Below are positions 42,192 to 51,037 of a stretch of 64,000 nt of DNA, piece by piece; within the stretch, counting starts at the first letter, position 1, and every line of letters begins with the position of its first letter. The notes under the pieces are model-generated. The model was not told the origin of the DNA. It saw only the letters and a list, made by a program, of their open reading frames with translations, and searched no databases. The stretch comes from Piscinibacter gummiphilus. GTDB taxonomy: Bacteria > Pseudomonadota > Gammaproteobacteria > Burkholderiales > Burkholderiaceae_C. The stretch covers positions 5,071,001-5,135,000 of the forward strand of contig NZ_CP136336.1 of assembly GCF_032681285.1 (NCBI RefSeq). Direction: 5' to 3'. Position numbers and translations under genes: made by a program.

Positions 42192-43589
42192 TCAGTCGAG
42201 TGGCCAGGGCCGTTGCGGCGGGCGCAACTGCTCCCAGGCGTGCGCGAGCTGCAGCACCCCGAGATCGTCATGGCGATGGCCCACGATCTGCAGGCCGATG
42301 GGCAGCCCGCCCGCGGTGTAGCCGCAGTTGATGCTCGCGGCCGGCTGCTCGCTCATGTTGTAGGGCAGTGTGAAGGCGATGTGCTCGAAAGGCTGCGTCG
42401 GGTCGTTGGTGGGGCACGGCAGCTCGGCGGCGAAGGCGGCGATCGGCGCCGTCGGCGTGAGCACGAAGTCGAAGGGCTGGCAGGCGGCCACCGCCGCATC
42501 GCGCATCGCGCCCATCTGGCTGAAGCCGGTGAAGACCTGCTCGCCGGTGAGGCCTGCCCCACCGCGCGCCCACTCGCGGATGAAGGGCAGCACCTTCGCC
42601 TGCCGCTCCTCCGGCAGGGCCGAGATGTCCATCCAGGAGCGGCAGCGCCAGAAGCGGTCCATGCCGTCGATCATGCTGCGCGTCATGAAGGGCGCGAGCG
42701 GCTCGACGACCGCACCGGCCGCGGCAAACGCATCCGCTGCCACCTCGACCGCGGCGCGCACCTCGGGCTCGACCGGCAGGCCCCAGCCGGCGTCGAGCAT
42801 GAGGCCGATCTTCAGGCCCTTGATCGGCCGCGTGAGCTCGGTCCAGGAGATCGGCTGGTAGGGCAGGCTCATCGTGTCGCGCGCATCGGGCAGCGAGAGC
42901 ACGCGCATCATCAGCGCGGCGTCCTGCACGCTGCGCGTCATCGGCCCGGCCACGCGGCCGTAGTACGGCGGGTGGATCGGGATGCGGCCGAGGCTGGGCT
43001 TCAAGGTGAAGATGCCGCACCAGGCGGCAGGCAGGCGCACCGAGCCGCCGATGTCGGTGCCCAGGTGCAGCGGGCCGTAGCCGCCGGCGGCCGCGGCTGC
43101 GGCGCCGGCGCTGCTGCCGCCGGGGTTCTTCGTCAGGTCCCACGGGTTGCGCGTGAGCGCATGGAAGCTCGACAGCCCCGACGACAACATGCCGTAGTCG
43201 GGCATCGTGGTCTTGCCGAGCAGCACGGCACCGGCTTCGCGCAGGCGTGCAGCGGGCGGGGCATCGCGCTCGGCCGGGGCGTGCAGCGTGGCGGCGGTGC
43301 CCAGCGGCACGGGCGTGCCGCGGGTGGCAATGTTTTCCTTGATCGTGACCGGCACGCCGTCGAGTGCGCCCTGCGGCTCGGCTCTCCGGCCTTTCATCCA
43401 GCGTGCTTCGCTGGCCTTGGCGGCGGCCAGCGCCGCCTCGTGGTCGAGCGCGTAGGTGGCATGCAGCTTCGGCTCGCAGCGGTCGATCTGCCCGAGCACG
43501 GCCCGGGTGACCTCGACCGGCGACAGCGCGCGGCTCTCGTAGGCGGCGAGCAGCTCCAGCGCGCTCAGGGTGTGCAACGACGTCGTCAT
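42192..43589 (-). CDS. Amidase-signature-family amidase
   Basis: The 465-residue enzyme carries the Ser-Ser-Lys triad: Lys in VPVTIKENIA, the cis-Ser in NPGGSSAGAAAAAAGGYGPL and the nucleophile in GTDIGGSVRLPAAWCG. It hydrolyses an amide whose identity is unknown. It is too diverged around the substrate pocket to call GatA, and no gatB/gatC is nearby. It lies 36 bp downstream of the tetR gene on the same strand. Confidence 0.9.
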   Translation of the reverse strand: MTTSLHTLSALELLAAYESRALSPVEVTRAVLGQIDRCEPKLHATYALDHEAALAAAKASEARWMKGRRAEPQGALDGVPVTIKENIATRGTPVPLGTAATLHAPAERDAPPAARLREAGAVLLGKTTMPDYGMLSSGLSSFHALTRNPWDLTKNPGGSSAGAAAAAAGGYGPLHLGTDIGGSVRLPAAWCGIFTLKPSLGRIPIHPPYYGRVAGPMTRSVQDAALMMRVLSLPDARDTMSLPYQPISWTELTRPIKGLKIGLMLDAGWGLPVEPEVRAAVEVAADAFAAAGAVVEPLAPFMTRSMIDGMDRFWRCRSWMDISALPEERQAKVLPFIREWARGGAGLTGEQVFTGFSQMGAMRDAAVAACQPFDFVLTPTAPIAAFAAELPCPTNDPTQPFEHIAFTLPYNMSEQPAASINCGYTAGGLPIGLQIVGHRHDDLGVLQLAHAWEQLRPPQRPWPLD

Positions 43590-43625
43590 GGGGCCCTCCT
43601 GGGGTAGGGCCGGATGATGACCGAA

Positions 43626-44258
43626 TCAGCCTTTGCTCGCCACCGGCGCAGCCAGCCCGGCGAGGTAGGCATCGAGCACCTGCTGGCCGGTCTTCACGAG
43701 GTCGAAGGCCTCGGGGTCGAGCAGCCAGTTCTGGATCAGCCCGTCGATCATGGCGTGCAGCCCGAGGGCCGCCGCGCGCGCCGGGATGCGCTTGGGCAAG
43801 AGGCCACGGCGCATGGCCAGCGTGACGCCACGCTGCGCGTGCAGCAGGCACTCGTCACGGATGCGCAGGTGGCGGTCGCGCACGGCCAGCAGTTCGTCCA
43901 CGTATTCGACCTTGTGGATGGCGATGCCGAACACGCGGCGCACCTGGGGGTCGTTGGCGGTGAGGCGCAGCGCCTGCAGGAAGCTGCTGCGCATGTAGGC
44001 GATCGGGTCGTCGAGGCTCTCGTCGTCGCTGCGGTGGGCGGTCTCTTCCAGCGGCAGGGTGACGCGCTCCATCATCGCGTTGAAGAGGTCGGCCTTGTCC
44101 TTGAAGTGCCAGTAGATGGCGCCGCGCGTGAGCCCCGCGGCCAGCGCGATCTCGTTCAACGAGGTGCGCGAAACCCCCCGCTCGTGAAAGACCACCTCAG
44201 CCGTGTCAAGGATGAGTTTGCGGGTAGCCTGCGCCTCTTCTTTGGTGCGACGGACCAT
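43626..44258 (-). CDS. TetR/AcrR-family repressor of the RND efflux operon
   Basis: A 210-residue repressor. The N-terminal HTH has ILDTAEVVFHERGVSRTSLN and LAAGLTRGAIYWHFKDKADL. The C-terminal domain resembles TtgR/AcrR ligand-binding domains. It is divergent from the RND efflux genes with 174 bp between starts. The palindrome at 44285-44304, 27 bp from its start codon, is of the AcrR/TtgR type, so it should repress both directions and be released by lipophilic drugs. Confidence 0.92.
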   Translation of the reverse strand: MVRRTKEEAQATRKLILDTAEVVFHERGVSRTSLNEIALAAGLTRGAIYWHFKDKADLFNAMMERVTLPLEETAHRSDDESLDDPIAYMRSSFLQALRLTANDPQVRRVFGIAIHKVEYVDELLAVRDRHLRIRDECLLHAQRGVTLAMRRGLLPKRIPARAAALGLHAMIDGLIQNWLLDPEAFDLVKTGQQVLDAYLAGLAAPVASKG

Positions 44259-44284
44259 GGATGTGTGTCAGTGGGATGTCAACT

Positions 44285-44304
44285 TACATTCACTCGTGTA
44301 TGTA
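44285..44304. promoter_or_regulatory. AcrR/TtgR-type operator palindrome
   Basis: The 20-bp sequence TACATTCACTCGTGTATGTA is an inverted repeat with two mismatching positions (arms TACATtCAC and GTGtATGTA). Known AcrR and TtgR operators are TACATACA/TGTATGTA-type palindromes of similar size. Its right end overlaps the -10 of the efflux promoter, so occupancy would block transcription. Confidence 0.75.
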
Positions 44305-44308
44305 TACT
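44303..44308 (+). promoter_or_regulatory. -10 box of the RND efflux operon
   Basis: TATACT matches five of six bases of the sigma-70 -10 consensus and starts two bases inside the operator. The -35 region (around 44280-44285, CAACTT) is weak. The resulting leader to the adaptor ATG at 44433 would be about 118 nt. Confidence 0.55.
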
Positions 44309-44432
44309 AATCCGGCATTCGGTTCCGTCGATCTGCGTCTTTCTTGACGTCGTGTCGTCCGGTCGCGCGGGCCGAGATTCTGCCTCCCACACCTCTGGCG
44401 CCGGGGACCGGCGCGACCCCGAAGGAAATTGC

Positions 44433-45674
44433 ATGTCTGCGTTGAAAGACGTTTCGGCCCGCTTTGCTCTCAATTCCCTGGCGCTGATCGCCGCCGCCAC
44501 GCTGCTGGCCGCCTGCGGACAGAAGACCGACGGCCAGAAGGGCGGCGGTGCCCCGGGTGGCGGCATGCCGCCGGCCCAGGTGGGCGTGGTGACGGTGACG
44601 CCCACGACCGTGAGCCTGACGACGGAGCTGCCCGGCCGGCTCGAAGCCTCGCGCGTGGCCCAGGTGCGGGCGCGCGCCGCGGGCATCCTGCGGGAGCGGG
44701 TGTTCAAGGAAGGCAGCGACGTGAAAGCCGGTCAGCTGCTCTTCCGCATCGACAACGCGCCCTACCAGGCCGCGTTGGCCAGCGCCCAGGCCACGCTCGC
44801 CCGCGCGCAGGCCAACGTGGCGCAGACCACCGCCCAGGCCGAGCGCTACAAGCCGCTGATGGAGGCCAACGCGATCAGCAAGCAGGACTACATCAACGCG
44901 GTCTCGGCCCAGAAGTCGGCCGAAGCCGATCTCGCCGCCAGCCGCGCCGCGGTGCAGACGGCGCAGATCAACCTCGGCTACTCGAGCGTCACCTCGCCCA
45001 TCGCCGGTCGCATCGGCCGTGCGCTCGTGACCGAAGGCGCGCTCGTCGGCCAGGGCGAGGCCACGCCGCTGGCCGTGGTGCAGCAGATCAACCCGATGTA
45101 CGTGAACTTCACCCAGTCGACCACCGAAGTGCTCAAGCTGCGCCGGGCGCTCGCCGCCGGCAAGCTGCAGAAGGCCGGCGCCGATGCGGCCAAGGTGCAG
45201 GTGGTGCTGGAAGACGGCAGCGTCTACCCACAGACCGGCAAGCTGCTCTTCAGCGACCTGACCGTCGACCCCACCTCCGGCCAGATCACGCTGCGCGCCG
45301 AGGTGCCCAACCCCAACAGCCTGCTCCTGCCCGGCATGTACGTGCGCGTGCGCCTCGCGCAGGCCTCGCAGCCGGAAGGCATCCTGCTGCCGCAGCAGGC
45401 GGTGACGCGCAGCGAGGCCGGCGACACGGTGCTCGTGGTCGGCGCCGACAACAAGCCGGTCAAGCGCAACGTCAAGGTCGCCTCGGCGCAGGGCCAGAGC
45501 TGGCTCGTCACCGACGGCCTGCAGCCCGGCGAGAAGGTGATCGTCGACGGCTTCCAGAAGATGATGGTGCCCGGCGCGCCGGTGAACCCGGTGCCGTGGC
45601 AGCCCGCCGCAGCCTCCGCGCCGGCGTCGGGCGCTGCCGCAGCCTCGGCCCCCGCCTCGGCCGCCAGCCGCTGA
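44433..45674 (+). CDS. RND efflux periplasmic adaptor (AcrA/MexA/TtgA type)
   Basis: The 413-residue lipoprotein has a signal ending in lipobox LLAACGQK. The order is typical: flexible Gly-rich linker, lipoyl half AQVRARAAGILRERVFKEGS, coiled-coil hairpin (AALASAQATLARAQANVAQT to AAVQTAQINLGYSSVTSPIA), second lipoyl half, beta-barrel and membrane-proximal domains. The Ala/Ser/Pro-rich tail is low complexity. It links the pump encoded 12 bp downstream to the outer-membrane channel. GAAGGAA lies just before the ATG. Confidence 0.95.
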   Translation: MSALKDVSARFALNSLALIAAATLLAACGQKTDGQKGGGAPGGGMPPAQVGVVTVTPTTVSLTTELPGRLEASRVAQVRARAAGILRERVFKEGSDVKAGQLLFRIDNAPYQAALASAQATLARAQANVAQTTAQAERYKPLMEANAISKQDYINAVSAQKSAEADLAASRAAVQTAQINLGYSSVTSPIAGRIGRALVTEGALVGQGEATPLAVVQQINPMYVNFTQSTTEVLKLRRALAAGKLQKAGADAAKVQVVLEDGSVYPQTGKLLFSDLTVDPTSGQITLRAEVPNPNSLLLPGMYVRVRLAQASQPEGILLPQQAVTRSEAGDTVLVVGADNKPVKRNVKVASAQGQSWLVTDGLQPGEKVIVDGFQKMMVPGAPVNPVPWQPAAASAPASGAAAASAPASAASR

Positions 45675-45686
45675 GGAGCCGCACGC

Positions 45687-48600
45687 ATGTCACGCTTCTT
45701 CATCGACCGCCCCATCTTCGCGTGGGTGATCGCGCTCTTCATCCTGGTGGCCGGCGGCGTGGCGATCACGCAGCTGCCGATCGCGCAGTACCCGCCGGTG
45801 GCGCCGCCCTCCATCGTGGTCTCGGCCACCTACCCCGGCGCCTCGGCGCAGACGCTCGAAGACGCCGTGCTCTCGGTCATCGAACGCGAGATGAACGGCT
45901 CGCCCGGCCTCATGTACATGGAGTCGGTGGCGCAGGCCAACGGCACCGGCAGCATCACCATCAGCTTCGAGCCGGGCACCAACGCCGACCTGGCGCAGGT
46001 GGACGTGCAGAACCGCCTGAGCCGCGCCGCGCCGCGCCTGCCGCAGGCGGTCACGCAGCAGGGCGTTCGTGTCGACAAGGCGCGTTCGAACTTCCTGCTC
46101 TTCACCATCCTCTCGTCGGACAACCCGGCCTTCGACCCGGTGGCGCTCGGCGACTACGCCTCGCGCAACATCCTGCCGGAACTGCAGCGCGTGCCGGGCG
46201 TGGGCCAGGCCCAGCTCTTCGGCACCGAGCGCGCGATGCGCATCTGGATCGACCCGAACAAGCTGCAGGGCTACAACCTGTCGTCTGGGGACGTGATCGC
46301 CGCCATCCGCGCGCAGAACGCGCAGGTCTCGTCGGGCACCATCGGCGACCTCCCCAACATCGCCGGCCAGGGCATCTCGGCCACGGTGGTGGTGAAGGGC
46401 CAGCTCAGCACAGTCGAGGAGTTCGGCAACATCGTGCTGCGCGCGCTGACCGACGGCTCCACCGTGCGCCTGCGCGACGTGGCCCGCCTCGAACTCGGCG
46501 CCCAGGCCTACGCCACCTCGGCACGCCTGAACGGCAACCCGTCGACCGGCATCGGCGTGCAGCTCGCGCCGAGCGGCAACGCACTCGCCACCGCCGCGGC
46601 CATCCACAAGCGCATGGACGAGCTCTCCAAGCTCTTCCCGCAGGGCGTGAAGTACGCCATCCCCTACGACAGCTCGCGCTTCATCAAGATCTCGATCACG
46701 CAGGTGGCCGAGACGCTGATCGAGGCGGTGGCGCTGGTGTTCCTCGTCATGTTCCTCTTCCTGCAGAACTGGCGCTACACCATCATCCCGACCATCGTGG
46801 TGCCGATCGCCTTGCTCGGCACCTTCGCCGTGCTGCTCTCGCTCGGCTTCTCGATCAACGTGCTGACCATGTTCGGCATGGTCCTCGTGATCGGCATCGT
46901 GGTCGACGACGCCATCGTGGTGGTGGAGAACGTCGAACGCATCATGAGCGAAGAAGGCCTGCCGCCGTTGCAGGCCACGCGCAAGGCGATGGGCCAGATC
47001 AGCGGTGCCATCGTCGGCGTGACGGTGGCGCTGATCTCGGTGTTCGTGCCGCTCGCCTTCTTCTCGGGCTCGGTGGGCAACATCTACCGGCAGTTCTCGG
47101 CGGTGATGGTCGCCTCGATCGCGTTCTCGGCCTTCATGGCGCTGTCGCTCACGCCGGCCTTGTGCGCCACGCTGCTGAAGCCGGTGGAAGCCGGCCACCA
47201 CCATGAGAAGACGGGCTTCTTCGGCTGGTTCAACCGCGGCTTCACGCGCACGGCCAAGGGCTACGAAGGCTGGGTCGCGCGCATCCTGAAACGCGCCGGC
47301 CGCTTCCTCATCATCTACCTGGCGATCGGCCTCGCGGTGGCACTGCTCTACAAGCGCCTGCCGACCTCCTTCCTGCCACAGGAAGACCAGGGCAACATGA
47401 TCGTCAACGTGCAGCTGCCGCCGGGTGCGACCCAGGAGCGCACGCTGGAGGTGATGAAGCAGGTCGAGGCGTACATCCTCAAGCAGCCCGAAGTTCAGAG
47501 CATGGTGGGCGTGCTGGGCTTCAGCTTCTCGGGCCAGGGCCAGAACGCGGCACTCGCCTTCGTGACGCTGAAAGACTGGACGGAGCGCAAGGAGCCGCAG
47601 CAAAAGGCCGACGCGATCGCCGGCCGCGCCTTCGGGGCGCTGATGGGCATCCGCGATGCGTTCATCTACCCGCTGAGCCCGCCGCCCATTCCCGAACTCG
47701 GCCAGTCGTCGGGCTTCAGCTTCCGCCTGCAGGACCGCGGCGGCCAGGGCCACCAGGCGCTGGTGAATGCACGCAACCAGCTGCTGGGCATGGCCTCGCA
47801 GAGCAAGGTGATCACGCAGGTGCGCCCCGACGGCCTGGAAGACGCGCCGCAGGTCGAGCTCGCCATCGACCGCGACCGCGCCAATGCGCTCGGCGTGAGC
47901 TTCGACAGCATCAACACCGCGATCTCCACCGCGCTCGGCTCTGCCTACGTCAACGACTTCCCGAACGCCGGCCGCCTGCAGCGCGTGGTGGTGCAGGCCG
48001 ATGCGCCGGCCCGCATGCAGCCCGACGACCTGCTCAAGCTGAACGCGATGAACAACCAGGGCAAGCCGGTGCCGCTCTCGGCCTTCGCCACCACGAAGTG
48101 GGTGACCGGCGCGATGCAGACCGTGCGCTACAACGGCTACCCCGCGATGCGCATCAACGGCTCGGCCGCGCCCGGCTACAGCACGGGTGCGGCGATGGCC
48201 GAGATGGAAGCGCTGGCCGCCAAGCTGCCACCGGGCTTCGCCTACGAGTGGACGGGTCAGTCGCGCGAGGAAAAGCTCGCCGGCTCGCAGGCGCTCATCC
48301 TCTACGGCTTCGCGATCCTCGCGGTGTTCCTCTGCCTCGCGGCGCTGTACGAGAGCTGGTCGATCCCGCTGGCGGTGATGCTGGTGGTGCCGCTCGGGGT
48401 GCTGGGCGTGCTGCTGGGCGTGACCTTGCGCGGCTACACCAACGACGTGTATTTCCAGGTGGGCCTCATCACCATCATCGGCCTCTCGGCGAAGAACGCG
48501 ATCCTGATCATCGAGTTCGCGAAAGACCTGCAGGCGCAAGGCAAGACGGCGATGGAAGCGGCGCTGATGGCGGCGCACATCCGCTTCCGTCCGATCCTGA

Positions 48601-48848
48601 TGACCTCGATGGCCTTCATCCTCGGCACGCTGCCGCTGATGCTCGCCTCGGGCGCCGGCTCGTCGAGCCAGCGCGTGCTCGGCACGGGCGTGATCGGCGG
48701 GATGATCAGCTCGGTGCTGCTCGCCATCTTCTTCGTGCCGGTGTTCTTCGTGGTGGTGCGCCGCTTTTTCAAGGGCAGCGAGCGGCAACGCAAGTTCTAC
48801 GCGCATGAGCAAGACGCAGATGACCAAGGAGGCCACCAGCATGTTTGA
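45687..48848 (+). CDS. RND multidrug efflux pump (AcrB/MexB/TtgB type)
   Basis: The 1053-residue inner-membrane pump has two groups of six helices and two large periplasmic loops. It opens MSRFFIDRPIFAWVIALFIL, the HAE1 start. Proton-relay residues are present: Asp407 and Asp408 in IGIVVDDAIVVVENVERI and Lys936 in GLSAKNAILIIEFAKDL. Known substrates of close relatives are antibiotics, solvents and detergents. The stop overlaps the channel gene start by 8 bp (ATGTTTGA). Confidence 0.96.
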   Translation: MSRFFIDRPIFAWVIALFILVAGGVAITQLPIAQYPPVAPPSIVVSATYPGASAQTLEDAVLSVIEREMNGSPGLMYMESVAQANGTGSITISFEPGTNADLAQVDVQNRLSRAAPRLPQAVTQQGVRVDKARSNFLLFTILSSDNPAFDPVALGDYASRNILPELQRVPGVGQAQLFGTERAMRIWIDPNKLQGYNLSSGDVIAAIRAQNAQVSSGTIGDLPNIAGQGISATVVVKGQLSTVEEFGNIVLRALTDGSTVRLRDVARLELGAQAYATSARLNGNPSTGIGVQLAPSGNALATAAAIHKRMDELSKLFPQGVKYAIPYDSSRFIKISITQVAETLIEAVALVFLVMFLFLQNWRYTIIPTIVVPIALLGTFAVLLSLGFSINVLTMFGMVLVIGIVVDDAIVVVENVERIMSEEGLPPLQATRKAMGQISGAIVGVTVALISVFVPLAFFSGSVGNIYRQFSAVMVASIAFSAFMALSLTPALCATLLKPVEAGHHHEKTGFFGWFNRGFTRTAKGYEGWVARILKRAGRFLIIYLAIGLAVALLYKRLPTSFLPQEDQGNMIVNVQLPPGATQERTLEVMKQVEAYILKQPEVQSMVGVLGFSFSGQGQNAALAFVTLKDWTERKEPQQKADAIAGRAFGALMGIRDAFIYPLSPPPIPELGQSSGFSFRLQDRGGQGHQALVNARNQLLGMASQSKVITQVRPDGLEDAPQVELAIDRDRANALGVSFDSINTAISTALGSAYVNDFPNAGRLQRVVVQADAPARMQPDDLLKLNAMNNQGKPVPLSAFATTKWVTGAMQTVRYNGYPAMRINGSAAPGYSTGAAMAEMEALAAKLPPGFAYEWTGQSREEKLAGSQALILYGFAILAVFLCLAALYESWSIPLAVMLVVPLGVLGVLLGVTLRGYTNDVYFQVGLITIIGLSAKNAILIIEFAKDLQAQGKTAMEAALMAAHIRFRPILMTSMAFILGTLPLMLASGAGSSSQRVLGTGVIGGMISSVLLAIFFVPVFFVVVRRFFKGSERQRKFYAHEQDADDQGGHQHV

Positions 48849-50241
48849 CATCCGACTGACCAGCCTGGCCGCAGCGCTGATGCTGGCCGGCTGCACCAGC
48901 ATGGCGCCGAAATACGAGCGGCCGGTCGCCCCTGTCGCCCCAGCCTTCACCGACAGCAGCACGACGACGGGCACCCAGGCCGCAGCCGACATCGCGTGGC
49001 AGAGCTTCTTCGTCGACGAGCGGCTGAAGCGGCTGATCGAGATCGCGCTCCAGAACAACCGCGACCTTCGCGTGGCGGTGCTCAACATCGAAGCGGCCCG
49101 CGCCAACTACGGTGTGCGCCGAGCCGACCTCTACCCCAGCCTCGGCGTCGGCCTGAGCGGCCAGCGTGGCCCGTCGCAGGTGGTGCCGGGCCGGCTGCAG
49201 ACGGTGTTCCAGGCGGGCATCCAGCTCTCGGCCTGGGAGATCGACCTCTTCGGCCGCATCCAGAGCCTGGGCAATGCCGCCGCCGCGCAGTACCTGGCAA
49301 GCGTTGAAGGCCGCAAGGCCGCGCAGATCAGCCTGGTGGCGGCGGTGGCCAACACCTACCTGAGCCTCCTGGCCGACGAAGAGCTGCTCGCCATCACCCG
49401 CGACACGCTGGGCACGCGCGAAGACTCGTTCAAGCTGAACAAGCTCAAGTTCGACAACGGCGCCGCCTCCGAGCTCGACCTGCGGCAGGCCGAGTCGCTG
49501 CTGGAAGCCGGCAAGGTGACGCTCGCCGCCGTCACGCGCCAGCGGGCGCTCGACGAGAACGCGCTGGTGCTCCTGATCGGCCAGCCGCTGCCCACCGACC
49601 TGCCGCCGCCGCTCGCCATCGGCGAACAGCGCCTCGCGGCCGACCTGCCGGCGGGCCTGCCGTCGGAGGTGCTGACGCGCCGGCCCGACGTGCGCCAGGC
49701 CGAGCAGCAGCTCATCGCCGCAAACGCCAACATCGGCGCCGCACGCGCCGCCTTCTTCCCGCGCATCAGCCTGACCGGCAACGCCGGCAGCGCGAGCAGC
49801 GAACTCGATGGCCTCTTCAAGAGCGGCACCAAGGCTTGGAGCATCTCGGGCAACCTGGTGCAGCCGATCTTCGACGCCGGCCGCAACAGCGCCAACCTCG
49901 ACCTCGCCAAGACCAACCGCGAGATCGCGGTGGCGCAGTACGAGAAGTCGATCCAGAACGCCTTCCGCGAAGTGCAGGACGCGCTGGCCGGCCGCGCCAC
50001 GCTCGGCGAGCAAGCCCGCGCGCAACTGGCGCAGGCCAACGCCGAGCAGACCCGCTTCAGGCTCGCCGACCTGCGCTACCGCAACGGCGCCGCGAGCTTC
50101 CTCGACGTGCTCGACGCGCAACGCGCGCTCTTCTCGGCGCAGCAGGCGGTGGTGCAGGTGCAGGCGGCGATGGTGCAGAACCAGGTCAACCTCTACAAGG
50201 TGCTGGGCGGCGGCTGGACGGAGCCCACCGCCACCAAGTGA
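48841..50241 (+). CDS. RND efflux outer-membrane channel (OprM/NodT family)
   Basis: The 466-residue lipoprotein starts MFDIRLTSLAAALMLAGCTS, with Cys17 as the lipidation site. Two outer-membrane efflux repeats follow. The first has WQSFFVDERLKRLIEIALQN and VLNIEAARANYGVRRADLYP; the second has LTRRPDVRQAEQQLIAANAN and FFPRISLTGNAG. The ATG at 48841 is chosen because AAGGAGG sits at 48826-48832; the longer in-frame start would spoil the signal peptide. It completes the tripartite pump. Confidence 0.95.
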   Translation: MFDIRLTSLAAALMLAGCTSMAPKYERPVAPVAPAFTDSSTTTGTQAAADIAWQSFFVDERLKRLIEIALQNNRDLRVAVLNIEAARANYGVRRADLYPSLGVGLSGQRGPSQVVPGRLQTVFQAGIQLSAWEIDLFGRIQSLGNAAAAQYLASVEGRKAAQISLVAAVANTYLSLLADEELLAITRDTLGTREDSFKLNKLKFDNGAASELDLRQAESLLEAGKVTLAAVTRQRALDENALVLLIGQPLPTDLPPPLAIGEQRLAADLPAGLPSEVLTRRPDVRQAEQQLIAANANIGAARAAFFPRISLTGNAGSASSELDGLFKSGTKAWSISGNLVQPIFDAGRNSANLDLAKTNREIAVAQYEKSIQNAFREVQDALAGRATLGEQARAQLAQANAEQTRFRLADLRYRNGAASFLDVLDAQRALFSAQQAVVQVQAAMVQNQVNLYKVLGGGWTEPTATK

Positions 50242-50268
50242 GGCGGGCGGCGAAGCGACAATCGCCGC

Positions 50269-50607
50269 ATGCCCACGACGCACCGCAAGTCGTCTCCGCG
50301 CATCGGCTCGCCGGTGCGCGGCTCCAAGACCGGCCGCCCGATCATGGTGGCGCTCGACCTCTTGGGCCGCCGTGCCGCGCTGCGCATCTTCTGGGAGCTG
50401 CGCCACGGCGAGCAGATGACGTTTCGCGCCCTGCAGGAGGCCTGCGAGACCAACCCCAGCCTGCTCAACACGCGCATCAAGGAGCTGCGTGAAGTGGGCC
50501 TGCTGGAACACGAGGAAGGCGGCTACCGACTGACCGCCGAAGGCCGCCGGCTGATGGCGTCGCTGGGCCCGCTGTGCGACTGGGCCGAGGGCTGGCGCGG
50601 TGCTTGA
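50269..50607 (+). CDS. HxlR-type winged-helix regulator
   Basis: The 112-residue protein is a single winged helix: MVALDLLGRRAALRIFWELR, then MTFRALQEACETNPSLLNTR and LREVGLLEHEEGGYRLTAEG. This matches HxlR/MarR-like small regulators, without the usual N-terminal Cys of redox-sensing members. The first ~22 residues are basic (HRKSSPRIGSPVRGSKTGR). It follows the channel gene by 27 bp and may be read from the efflux transcript. Confidence 0.85.
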   Translation: MPTTHRKSSPRIGSPVRGSKTGRPIMVALDLLGRRAALRIFWELRHGEQMTFRALQEACETNPSLLNTRIKELREVGLLEHEEGGYRLTAEGRRLMASLGPLCDWAEGWRGA

Positions 50608-50711
50608 GCCAGTAGGCGCCGGCCTACGCCAACTGTCGGCCCGCACCGATCGGCGGCGCGGCAGGTGCTGCCTACAGTGGCCGCCAAGTTCCGCAGCCAA
50701 GGAGCATGTCC

Positions 50712-50885
50712 ATGTCTTTCGCTCTCTACATGATCGGTTTTGCCCTGCTGATCGGCGGGGTCGCCTGGGCGCTGGTGTTGGCCGGGGTCGCGCCCACCTA
50801 TGTGGCGGTCGCCTGCGTGATCCTGGCCGGCATCGGCGTGATCACCGGCGTGTCGCGCACCCGCACCAAGGACATCTCGCAATGA
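50712..50885 (+). CDS. 57-residue two-helix membrane protein
   Basis: This short gene encodes MSFALYMIGFALLIGGVAWA followed by a second hydrophobic helix (YVAVACVILAGIGVITG) and the polar end SRTRTKDISQ. The ATG at 50712 is seven bases after AAGGAG; an ATG at 50706 is too close to it. A -10-like TACAGT (near 50674) precedes it. I recognise similar short proteins in related betaproteobacteria, but none with a known function. An orientation with two helices and short tails is likely. Confidence 0.75.
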   Translation: MSFALYMIGFALLIGGVAWALVLAGVAPTYVAVACVILAGIGVITGVSRTRTKDISQ

Positions 50886-51037
50886 GGTGCAACAGGCGCT
50901 GAAACGCTCCTGCAACGAATGAATCACGCCGGCCGGGGCTGCGACATCCGGCCGATACAGCCGCGTTCCATCCTCACGTTCCCCGAGACGGCTCCGCCAC
51001 ACGCAGTGCCGCCCCCGATGAACCGGATGGACACGCC

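Noticed and set aside
44277..44282. Perfect TTGACA on the minus strand upstream of tetR
   Set aside because: A -10 at normal spacing would fall on the tetR start codon, so it cannot serve as the -35 for a leadered tetR transcript.
43614..44432. N-terminal extension of the efflux adaptor upstream of 44433
   Set aside because: The frame stays open, but it crosses the tetR gene and the operator. The lipoprotein signal and ribosome-binding site fix the start at 44433.
45690..49106. A very long open frame antisense to the RND pump and channel genes
   Set aside because: Its product is rich in His, Arg, Asp and Glu without recognisable domains, and it mirrors the codon structure of the sense genes, which is expected when third positions are almost all G or C.
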